Positions 1 to 5,975 of a DNA stretch of 7,681 bases are shown here, piece by piece. This DNA is from Oscillospiraceae bacterium (GTDB lineage: Bacteria > Bacillota > Clostridia > Oscillospirales > Oscillospiraceae): assembly GCA_031272845.1 (NCBI GenBank), contig JAISTA010000151.1, positions 1-7,681 on the forward strand. The letters run 5' to 3'. The notes under the pieces are model-generated. The model did no database searches and was not told the DNA's origin. It saw nothing but the letters and a program-made list of their open reading frames with translations. A program made the position numbers and the translations under genes. Position 1 is the first letter of the stretch, and each line of letters begins with the position of its first letter.

Positions 1-1269
1 AAGCCTTCTGAGACCCCGCCCGCCCCCCCTGCGTCAGAGGCGCCCGGCACAGTAACGCCCCCCGCAACAGAGGGCAAGGCCTATCCGAACGCAAACGCGG
101 ACGGCACGATAAATCTGGACACTATCGGGCATTATGACGCGAACTATGACTACACGCAGAACAAGAAGTTTAAGGTTGCGTACCTCGCGACGGAAAACAG
201 CTTCCTCTATCAGATGGCGGCAAACTCCTACGCGCATTGGTTCCCCATCCTGAACTGCGAGTATGCGGGCTTCCAGTCAGCGAACAGCGACTCGGACATG
301 TTCCTGACAAACCTCCAGAATATGATCGACCAGGGCGTTACGGGCTTCGTGCTTGACCCTGATACGACGATCTTCCCGGCAGTCATTGAGATTCTCGCAA
401 ACTATCCCGAGGTTAAGTGGATGAGCCAGATGGCTCCCCCGCGTGACGGCGCGACAGGCGACGGTCTCCCGATCGGCGGAAACCTGATTAACCCCTATGT
501 CGGCTTTGATAACTATGATGCCGGCGCACAGCAGACTTATAAGCTCATTGAGTGGAAAGAAAAGAACCTTCCGGACGTCCCTTATGAAGACATCGGAATT
601 ATCACAATGGGCTTCTCCTCCTCACCCCCGCTGCAGGAGCGCGTTGTCGGCGCGAAGCTTGCTTGGGACGAGAAGGTCGGAGCGGACAAAGTGGTTGAAG
701 GGAAAAATTATTTTGTAGTTGACTGCGCCTCTGCCGGACTTACGCTTGCCGGCGGACTTGAGGCTGCTGCACCTGTTATCTCCACAAACTCGAAGTTCAA
801 GAACTGGCTCGTAGTCGGTCTGATCGACGATTTAGCACAGGCCTGCGCCTCCATCATTGACCAGCAGGGTCTGACGGAAGCCTCCTGCGTCGTCGCGTTC
901 GGCGGCTCGGGACTCGTCGCCCAGTGGGACGGCGGCCAGCATGACTCCTTCCGCTACGCTCTCTACACGGCAAACAACCTGTACGGCGAGCCGATTGCGG
1001 GCGCTGTCTACGCGTACATGATGGGTTGGGCGACGCCTGACACAATCTGGCCGAGCTGGGTTAAGTGGGACGACCACGGCGCCGACGGACACACATATCC
1101 GCAGCTCCGTCTGCCGACCTTCTGGCTTGAGCCCGAGACATATCAGGGCTACCTTGAGTGGACAGACCTGTACGCAAAAGCGAACGAGTATAATTACGAC
1201 AACTCGAACGTAAAGCCGGACGACTTCTCACCGTTCATCCCGGTGCCGGATGACTTCAAGGCTCCGTAA
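1..1269 (+). CDS. ABC transporter solute-binding lipoprotein, sugar type (5'-partial)
   Basis: The reading frame is open from base 1 to the TAA at 1267-1269, giving 422 residues with the N-terminus (presumably signal peptide and lipobox) outside the window. Fragment residues 1-35 are a low-complexity Pro/Ala/Thr/Glu linker, as expected for a tether between a lipid-anchored cysteine and a folded domain. The domain begins near residue 56 (KFKVAYLATENSFLYQ), the first beta strand of Peripla_BP_4-like type I binding proteins. GVTGFVLDPD (about 112-121) and GLIDDLAQA (about 273-281) match the family's conserved lobe-connecting and 'nDd.A.G' regions. The C-terminal part is unusually aromatic, with six Trp within 45 residues. 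It is followed by ATPase and permease genes of the ribose/galactose transporter class, so the protein should capture a small solute, probably a sugar, on the outer face of the membrane. The substrate is unknown. Internal ATGs such as the one at 214 are not the start, because coding sequence clearly continues upstream. Confidence 0.9.
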   Translation, partial: KPSETPPAPPASEAPGTVTPPATEGKAYPNANADGTINLDTIGHYDANYDYTQNKKFKVAYLATENSFLYQMAANSYAHWFPILNCEYAGFQSANSDSDMFLTNLQNMIDQGVTGFVLDPDTTIFPAVIEILANYPEVKWMSQMAPPRDGATGDGLPIGGNLINPYVGFDNYDAGAQQTYKLIEWKEKNLPDVPYEDIGIITMGFSSSPPLQERVVGAKLAWDEKVGADKVVEGKNYFVVDCASAGLTLAGGLEAAAPVISTNSKFKNWLVVGLIDDLAQACASIIDQQGLTEASCVVAFGGSGLVAQWDGGQHDSFRYALYTANNLYGEPIAGAVYAYMMGWATPDTIWPSWVKWDDHGADGHTYPQLRLPTFWLEPETYQGYLEWTDLYAKANEYNYDNSNVKPDDFSPFIPVPDDFKAP

Positions 1270-1297
1270 GAGATTTTTCAAGACATCCAACACGCTT

Positions 1298-1328
1298 AGC
1301 AAGGGCGGCGGTTTCCGCCGCCCTGGCT
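1298..1328 (+). terminator. Intercistronic GC-rich hairpin (partial terminator or mRNA stabiliser)
   Basis: A perfect 10-bp stem (1302-1311 with 1315-1324) closes a TTT loop. Beyond one A.G mismatch it extends by three more pairs (1298-1300 with 1326-1328). It is followed by TTTAATATT rather than a clean U-run. It lies 28 bases after the binding-protein stop and 25 bases before the ATPase start, in an otherwise co-directional operon. Such a structure can cause partial termination or protect the upstream mRNA 3' end, so that binding protein is made in excess of the membrane parts. The structure is seen directly; the role is inferred. Confidence 0.7.
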
Positions 1329-1353
1329 TTAATATTATAAGGAAGGTGAACGA

Positions 1354-2850
1354 ATGTCAAATTCACTGGAATTTCGGGGTATTTCAAAGCTTTACCCCGG
1401 TGTTCGCGCGCTTGACGACATTAGCTTTAAGGCTGAGGGCGGCAGGGTTTTGGCGCTCCTCGGAGAGAACGGAGCAGGCAAATCAACGCTGCTGAAAATA
1501 ATGAGCGGCGATCAGCGCCCGGACGAGGGCGAGGTGCTCATTAATGAAACGCCCGTAAGCTTTGTGAATCCGCAGGCCGCGATTTCCGCGGGAATAAGCG
1601 TTATCTATCAGGAACGGCAGCTTATGTCGGCAATGTCGGTCATGGAAAACCTTTTTCCTGGCGCGCTGCCGAAAAATAAGTTCGGCCTGTTCGACAAGCG
1701 CAAGCTGTACAGCGACGCGCTTGCTATTATCGAAAAATTCGGTCTTCCCATAGACCCGACGGAAAAGGTCGGCCGTCTTAACGTCGCGTACCAGCAGATG
1801 GTTGAGATAATGAAGGCGTACCGGCGCAATTCTGATATTATTGCCTTTGACGAGCCGACGGCTCCCTTGACAGACGCGGAAATCACGATTTTGTTCAAGG
1901 TAATCCGCGAGCTGAAGGAAGAGGGCAAGGTTATTATCTACGTTTCCCACCGTATGGCGGAAATCTTCCAGATTACAGACGATATTGTCGTTATGAAGGA
2001 CGGTAAGCTCGTCAGGCAGTTCAAAACGGCGGAAACAAACGAGGCCGAGCTGATTCAGGCGATGGTCGGCCGCGACATCGGCGACACGTATTCAAACCTT
2101 TCCCGCTGCACAGAGCGCGGAGACGTTGTTCTTGAGGTCAAAAACCTCAAAACGCCTTATGTGCGCGATGTGTCGTTTACCGTTCGCAAGGGCGAGGTCG
2201 TTGGCCTTGCGGGACTTGTCGGCGCGGGACGCACCGAGGTCGCGCGTGCGCTGTTCGGCGCGGATCCCGTAACGGGCGGCGAGATTTTGCTGGAGGGCGA
2301 GCCGGTCAAATTCAAGTCGCCGCGCGACGCGATCGCGGCGGGCGTTGCGCTTTGTCCGGAGGATCGCAAGGAGCAGGGACTCGTTCTCGGCCGCACGATA
2401 CAGGATAACATTGTTATGCCTGTTGTCGACAAGGTAACAAAGTACGGCAAGATTGTAGACCGAAACAGAATGTCGGAGCTGGCGCGTGCGGCGGTTAGTA
2501 AATACAGCATAAAAACGCCGTCGATAGACAAGGTCGTCGTTGAGCTGTCAGGCGGAAACCAGCAAAAGGTTATTCTCGGCCGCTGGACAAGCGAGGAAAT
2601 GACGACAAAGCTTCTGATCCTTGACGAGCCGACAAAGGGAATCGACGTCGGCACAAAGGCTGAGATTTATCAGACCGTGTGCGACCTTGCAAAGACCGGA
2701 ATCGGCGTTATAATCATCTCAAGCGAGCTCACAGAGGTCATAAACCTTGCGGACAATATCATTGTTATGCATAACGGACACGTAACGGGCACCGTCACGC
2801 GCGAGGAAGCGACCGAAGAGTCGGTTCTTGCGATGGCGATGCTGGATTAA
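1354..2850 (+). CDS. Sugar ABC transporter, double ATP-binding subunit (RbsA/MglA-like)
   Basis: At 498 residues this is the usual length for fused two-domain ATPases of CUT2 sugar importers, which act on the cytoplasmic face to drive uptake. Domain 1 (about 1-240) has Walker A GENGAGKS at 37-44, a degenerate signature LNVAYQQ at 142-148, Walker B IIAFDEPTA with D166/E167, and switch His199 (SHR). Domain 2 (about 257-498) has a degenerate Walker A GLVGAGRTE at 287-295 with Arg293 in place of Lys, a canonical signature LSGGNQQK at 398-405, Walker B LLILDEPTKGID with D424/E425, and SSEL at 456-459 where the switch His would be. The family therefore has one complete composite ATP site (Walker A of domain 1 with the signature of domain 2) and one degenerate site. 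The start is supported by AAGGTG at 1343-1348, five bases upstream of the ATG. The next gene follows after 13 bases. The family call is firm; the substrate is not known. Confidence 0.96.
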   Translation: MSNSLEFRGISKLYPGVRALDDISFKAEGGRVLALLGENGAGKSTLLKIMSGDQRPDEGEVLINETPVSFVNPQAAISAGISVIYQERQLMSAMSVMENLFPGALPKNKFGLFDKRKLYSDALAIIEKFGLPIDPTEKVGRLNVAYQQMVEIMKAYRRNSDIIAFDEPTAPLTDAEITILFKVIRELKEEGKVIIYVSHRMAEIFQITDDIVVMKDGKLVRQFKTAETNEAELIQAMVGRDIGDTYSNLSRCTERGDVVLEVKNLKTPYVRDVSFTVRKGEVVGLAGLVGAGRTEVARALFGADPVTGGEILLEGEPVKFKSPRDAIAAGVALCPEDRKEQGLVLGRTIQDNIVMPVVDKVTKYGKIVDRNRMSELARAAVSKYSIKTPSIDKVVVELSGGNQQKVILGRWTSEEMTTKLLILDEPTKGIDVGTKAEIYQTVCDLAKTGIGVIIISSELTEVINLADNIIVMHNGHVTGTVTREEATEESVLAMAMLD

Positions 2851-2863
2851 GGGGGCTTAGACA

Positions 2864-3931
2864 ATGGAAAACACAGAAAATAAAAGCTTTTGGCAAAAGT
2901 ACCTGAAGCCTCTTGTTTCGCACAAGGTGTTTACACTCATACTGCTGCTTCTCGGACTGTGGATCATATTCTCAATCTGGGCAAATATCGTCGGAAACAC
3001 GTTCTTTTCTCTGCCGACGATGAGAAATATTCTCGCCTCAATTGTGCTGTCCTCGTTCCTGACAATCGGCGCGGGCTGTCTGCTTATATCGGGCGCTCTT
3101 GACCTTTCGCAGGCAGCGGTCGGCGCGTTCGGCGGAATGGTTATGGCCTCCGCAATCGCCGGATGGGGACTTCCGTGGTATCTCGCAATCCTCGTGGCGC
3201 TTGCGCTGTGCGCGGTTTTCGGCGCAATCAACGCGCTTTTGGTGGACAAGTTCCGTTTCCCCGCGTTTATCGCGACGCTGTCGATGTCCTATATGGCAAA
3301 GGGGCTTATGTACCTGTTCAGCTCGCTTGGCAGCGCGACGGGTACGGCGCAGAACATTCAGTTCATGAAGCCGCCGGTCATTCAGCTTCTCGGAACGGGC
3401 AATCTTTCAAAGTCGATTCCCGTACTGAAGGACATACCTGTCGGCGTTGTGGTCATGCTGATTTTCTTCATCATCTACGGCGTTATAATGTCTAAGACGA
3501 CGTTCGGCAAAAAGGTTGTGCTGATGGGCGGAAACCGCTACGCGGCGCACCTTGCGGGAATCAACTCCAGCGCGATAACCTACATTCTGTTCATCAACAG
3601 TGCGGTTCTCGGCGGCGTATCCGGAATATTCAACTCGGCAAAGCTCGGTCAGGGTCAGCTTCTGGCACTCCAGACAAACCAGTTTACCGGCATAACGGCG
3701 GCTATTCTCGGCGGAATCAGCTTCGGCGGCGGCGCCGGAGGAATGGGAGGCGCGTTCATCGGTCTGCTGATCCTCAACACCTTCCAGATCGGAATGAGCA
3801 CGGTTAAGGTCAACCCGTTCTGGATCAACGTATTTACAGGAATACTGCTGCTCGTCGCGCTTTCGTTCGACTTCTTTGCGCGGCTGCGCGCCGGACAGAA
3901 AACAGCCCGGCAGGCAAGGGAGGCAAAATAA
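2864..3931 (+). CDS. Sugar ABC transporter permease 1 (RbsC-like, BPD_transp_2)
   Basis: A 355-residue polytopic membrane protein of the branched-chain/ribose permease superfamily. Hydrophobic segments are visible at roughly 22-44, 55-78, 83-100, 104-126, 133-152, 191-209, 236-256, 275-308 and 322-339. Family landmarks are GALDLSQAAVG (77-87), FPAFIATLSMS (132-142), MGGNRYAAHLAGIN (221-234, the cytoplasmic loop expected to contact the ATPase) and a glycine-rich ILGGISFGGGAGGMGG (281-296). The usual GG-DLSVG motif is altered here (SGALDLSQAAVG), so this copy has diverged from RbsC more than its neighbour. The ATG at 2864 is preceded by AAGGGGG (2849-2855), which overlaps the stop of the ATPase gene. 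The protein should pair with the next gene's product to form a heterodimeric channel. Confidence 0.93.
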   Translation: MENTENKSFWQKYLKPLVSHKVFTLILLLLGLWIIFSIWANIVGNTFFSLPTMRNILASIVLSSFLTIGAGCLLISGALDLSQAAVGAFGGMVMASAIAGWGLPWYLAILVALALCAVFGAINALLVDKFRFPAFIATLSMSYMAKGLMYLFSSLGSATGTAQNIQFMKPPVIQLLGTGNLSKSIPVLKDIPVGVVVMLIFFIIYGVIMSKTTFGKKVVLMGGNRYAAHLAGINSSAITYILFINSAVLGGVSGIFNSAKLGQGQLLALQTNQFTGITAAILGGISFGGGAGGMGGAFIGLLILNTFQIGMSTVKVNPFWINVFTGILLLVALSFDFFARLRAGQKTARQAREAK

Positions 3932-4974
3932 TGCAAAAAACAGCTTGGTATAAAAGATTTTTGCGCGACAAGGCAGGCCCGCTTCTGATACTGCTCATCG
4001 TTCTTATGCTGATAACAATGGCGATAAGCAGCGGAATTTTTGAGGGCGGAAAGAAGTTCTCCGCGCTGTTTACAGAGGGGATGATGGCAAGCGGCAACCT
4101 GCTGCAGATCTTCTACAACCTCGTCATTCAAACGATAATGATGTGCGGTCTTGCGCTGATACTCATCGGCGGAAACATTGACCTTTCGGTCGGCGCACAG
4201 GCGACGCTTTCCACAATGATATTCGCCCTGCTGCTCAGCAAGACGAACATCCCCTGGCCGGTCTTGATTCTGCTCTGCCTCGTAATCGCGGCTTGCTGCG
4301 GACTGATTACAACGTTTCTTGTAAACGTCCTCCAGTTCCCGGCGTTTATCGCAACTATAGGTATGTCCTCGATTTACACAGGCCTTTGCAAGGTCTTAAC
4401 CGCAGGAAACAACGTGCAGATAGTCGCGACAAAGGCGCAGGCGTATATCGACATCGGCAAAGCGAGCATTGCGGGCAGAATCCCGTGGATTTTCGTGTTC
4501 GCAATCGCGCTGCTCATCATTTATCAATGCGTGCTGTCGTTTACGACGTTCGGACGCGGTATCTATATGTCGGGCGGAAACCCGAACGCCGCCCGCCTGT
4601 CCGGCCTGAACCCGAACAAAATCCGTATGGCTCTGTTTGTAAACAACAGCGTTCTCGCGGCGGTCGGCGGACTTCTCTGGACGGCGCAGGTCAAGCAGGC
4701 GAACCCGACCGCGATTTCCTCCAACGGCTACGACATGAACGTCATTTCCGCTTCAATTCTCGGCGGCGTTTCGTTTATGGGCGGCGCGGGTCATCTCGGC
4801 GGCGCGTTTGTCGCACTGCTGCTGCTCAACGTGTTTGACAATATGCTAAAGGTTCTCCGCGTCCCGGATTACTGGACGATATTTGCCTCCGGCTTTTTGC
4901 TTGCGGTCGCGCTGATGATAGATTATATCAGTGCAGAGCGCAGAAAAAAGAAGCTGCTTGAGAGCAAGCTGTAA
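3931..4974 (+). CDS. Sugar ABC transporter permease 2 (RbsC-like, BPD_transp_2)
   Basis: A 347-residue membrane protein of the same family as the gene before it. It has a short basic N-terminus and hydrophobic segments near 17-34, 57-80, 88-103, 108-133, 137-152, 184-203, 233-251, 270-303 and 314-333. Motifs are closer to the standard: IGGNIDLSVGAQ (79-90), FPAFIATIGMSS (136-147), SGGNPNAARLSGLN (214-227) and ILGGVSFMGGAGHLGGAF (276-293). The tail is strongly basic (ERRKKK). The start codon shares one base with the previous stop (TAATG at 3929-3933), and AAGGGAGG (3916-3923) precedes it. The two permeases are therefore probably translationally coupled and made in equal amounts. This is the last operon gene before a strong terminator. 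Two unlike permeases also occur in transporters such as YtfT/YjfF and LsrC/LsrD, but nothing here fixes the substrate. Confidence 0.94.
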   Translation: MQKTAWYKRFLRDKAGPLLILLIVLMLITMAISSGIFEGGKKFSALFTEGMMASGNLLQIFYNLVIQTIMMCGLALILIGGNIDLSVGAQATLSTMIFALLLSKTNIPWPVLILLCLVIAACCGLITTFLVNVLQFPAFIATIGMSSIYTGLCKVLTAGNNVQIVATKAQAYIDIGKASIAGRIPWIFVFAIALLIIYQCVLSFTTFGRGIYMSGGNPNAARLSGLNPNKIRMALFVNNSVLAAVGGLLWTAQVKQANPTAISSNGYDMNVISASILGGVSFMGGAGHLGGAFVALLLLNVFDNMLKVLRVPDYWTIFASGFLLAVALMIDYISAERRKKKLLESKL

Positions 4975-5015
4975 GCTAACCTAAAAGAGCGATTTACGGC
5001 ACACTAAGACAAAAC

Positions 5016-5051
5016 AAAAGAGCCGGGAGAAGCAATTCTCCCGGCTCTTTT
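5016..5051. terminator. Bidirectional intrinsic terminator
   Basis: A perfect 16-bp inverted repeat (5016-5031 with 5036-5051) closes a GCAA tetraloop of the GNRA class. The core is GAGCCGGGAGAA/TTCTCCCGGCTC, flanked by AAAA on the left and TTTT on the right, so each strand gives a GC-rich hairpin ending in a U-run. It lies 41 bases past the permease stop and 23 bases past the end of the convergent zinc-ribbon gene, and so should stop transcription from both sides. Confidence 0.93.
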
Positions 5052-5074
5052 CGCTGCTGTCAGCGCAAAAAAGA

Positions 5075-5545
5075 CTATTTCGCGGTGTTCGGCACTCCGC
5101 ATACGCCGCAGAACGCGGTGTCAGCAGTCAGCGGCGCTCCGCAGCCGGAGCATACCGGCGCTGCCTCCGCTTGCTGTACGGGCGGCTCCGGCGAGGGCAC
5201 GCCCGCGCCGCATTTCGGGCAAAAATTCGTTGAAAGAAGAACCGCCTCGCCGCATGCGGGGCAAAGCTTCTGCCCCTTGCTGCGCACAAGCTCCCGTTCA
5301 AGCTCCGCAACCCTTGCAAGAGACGTTTTTGCCGCCGCAAACACCTCCGCAAGCCCCTCCGGAGGCGTGTCGCGATACGCGTCAAAATAGCGGCGTCCGA
5401 GATCTAAAAGCGCGGCGTCCGCCTTTTTCTTTTCGGCGGAAATCTGAGCGTTCAGCCGTGCGGCGTCCGCCAGTCCCTTCACGGAAGACGAAACGTCGTC
5501 AGCAACCTCCGATACCTTTTTCCCGAAGTCATCAAAAAAACCCAT
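5075..5545 (-). CDS. Coiled-coil protein with two C-terminal zinc ribbons
   Basis: Read from the ATG at 5545, the protein has 156 residues. Residues 1-25 (MGFFDDFGKKVSEVADDVSS and on) form a short amphipathic stretch. Residues about 25-92 are a charged, Ala-rich, probably helical coiled coil. Two zinc ribbons follow, with C95, C98, C109, C112 and C132, C135, C146, C149, joined by a Pro/Gln/Ala linker (about 117-130). There is no signal peptide or membrane segment, so it is probably cytoplasmic. I recognise the architecture as common among uncharacterised Clostridia proteins; the function is unknown. The frame is open 22 codons further up to 5611, but GGAGGG seven bases before 5545 and a promoter -10 at 5610-5615 make 5545 the likely start, since the longer form would begin inside the promoter. 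A run of seven T follows in codons 2-4. The gene is single, convergent with the transporter operon and divergent from the LRR gene. Confidence 0.85.
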   Translation of the reverse strand: MGFFDDFGKKVSEVADDVSSSVKGLADAARLNAQISAEKKKADAALLDLGRRYFDAYRDTPPEGLAEVFAAAKTSLARVAELERELVRSKGQKLCPACGEAVLLSTNFCPKCGAGVPSPEPPVQQAEAAPVCSGCGAPLTADTAFCGVCGVPNTAK

Positions 5546-5609
5546 TGGTACACCCTCCCCGGTATATGATTTTAGGTAATTACAAAAGGCAAAATGCCTC
5601 TTTGAGCGC

Positions 5610-5618
5610 ATTATATCA
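5610..5618 (-). promoter_or_regulatory. Extended -10 promoter of the zinc-ribbon gene
   Basis: On the minus strand this reads TGATATAAT, a full extended -10 (TG-N-TATAAT). At 17-bp spacing the -35 position (5633-5638) reads TCGTTT, a poor match, which is typical of extended -10 promoters. Transcription would start near 5603 and leave a leader of about 57 bases before the ATG at 5545, including the GGAGGG ribosome site. The leader also holds a weak AGGC/GCCT hairpin with no clear role. Confidence 0.6.
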
Positions 5619-5627
5619 GATGCATTT

Positions 5628-5876
5628 ATGAAAAACGAAAAACAACAGAAAGTTTACATTTTTGCGCAGGCGCGGGGCGCTGACGCGGCGTTTTGGCGGG
5701 CTCTGCTGCTCCGCGCGGCACTAATGCTTGTAATCGTCGGCGAGGAGAGCGTTTTCCGGCAGATGGCTGCGGCGGCTGACGAGCGGCGGCGGTATTGCGG
5801 GCTTAAAGAGGCGCTGCCCAGCGCCGAAAACGGCGCTTATGCGGCGGGACGGAGGCCGTCCGCGAAACAAAACTGA
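5628..5876 (+). CDS. Doubtful small ORF, 82 residues, one hydrophobic stretch
   Basis: I recognise no family. The predicted product has a basic start (MKNEKQQK), a hydrophobic stretch around residues 26-38 (LLLRAALMLVIVG) that could be one weak membrane segment, and an Ala/Arg-rich tail. In favour: it is the only sizeable plus-strand frame in the 430-base divergent region, and its codons (GCG, CTG, GGC, GAG) resemble those of neighbouring genes. Against: there is no Shine-Dalgarno sequence before the ATG, no plus-strand promoter is visible, its first codons lie on the -35 region of the opposite gene, and it contains two tight GC hairpins (5820-5837, 5847-5861). It may be a real small gene, a remnant, or chance in GC-rich DNA. 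Confidence 0.28.
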   Translation: MKNEKQQKVYIFAQARGADAAFWRALLLRAALMLVIVGEESVFRQMAAAADERRRYCGLKEALPSAENGAYAAGRRPSAKQN

Positions 5877-5905
5877 AATATTTCTAAAAAATTTCAAATT
5901 TAGTA

Positions 5906-5934
5906 TTGACATATTCGATTCAAAGTCATATAAT
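5906..5934 (+). promoter_or_regulatory. Consensus housekeeping sigma promoter of the LRR gene
   Basis: A perfect -35 TTGACA (5906-5911) and a perfect -10 TATAAT (5929-5934) are separated by exactly 17 bases. The 30 bases upstream (about 5875-5904) are very AT-rich with A- and T-runs, resembling an UP element, in contrast to the GC-rich surroundings. Transcription should start near 5941, about 35 bases before the ATG at 5976. No operator-like dyad overlaps the promoter. Confidence 0.92.
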
Positions 5935-5940
5935 TGCGTC

Positions 5941-5975
5941 AAAAGGAGACCTTTTTCACCAAAAAGGAGAATGCT
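5941..5975 (+). promoter_or_regulatory. Short leader with two competing hairpins over the ribosome site
   Basis: The ribosome site AGGAGA (5965-5970) lies five bases before the ATG at 5976. The leader contains AAAAGG (5941-5946), CCTTTTT (5950-5956) and AAAAAGG (5961-5967). The middle arm can pair with the left arm (6 bp, AGA loop) or with the right arm (7 bp, CACC loop). The second pairing hides the GG of the ribosome site. The outer arms are part of a 9-base direct repeat, AAAAGGAGA (5941-5949 and 5962-5970). The pairing is seen directly; a regulatory role is inferred, and the stems are AU-rich and weak. Confidence 0.45.

Noticed and set aside
1483..1950. 155-codon minus-strand frame opposite the ATPase gene
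   Set aside because: It is the antisense shadow of the Walker-motif region. It has no ribosome site or family motif, and the plus-strand gene is certain.
4293..4838. 181-codon plus-strand frame inside permease 2
   Set aside because: It lies fully inside a well-supported permease gene in another frame, and its product is Arg-rich, as expected from out-of-frame reading of GC-rich DNA.
5052..5065. Small CGCTG-CTGT-CAGCG hairpin next to an A-run as an extra terminator
   Set aside because: The stem is 5 bp and the A-run lies on the wrong side to give a U-run after the hairpin on either strand.
5085..5631. Plus-strand frames opposite the zinc-ribbon gene
   Set aside because: They are Pro/Arg/Ser-rich products antisense to a gene with two clear four-cysteine zinc ribbons and its own ribosome site.
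5847..5861. Hairpin GGACGG-AGG-CCGTCC as a terminator
   Set aside because: The stem is only 6 bp and no U-run follows it on either strand, so it lacks the second half of an intrinsic terminator.
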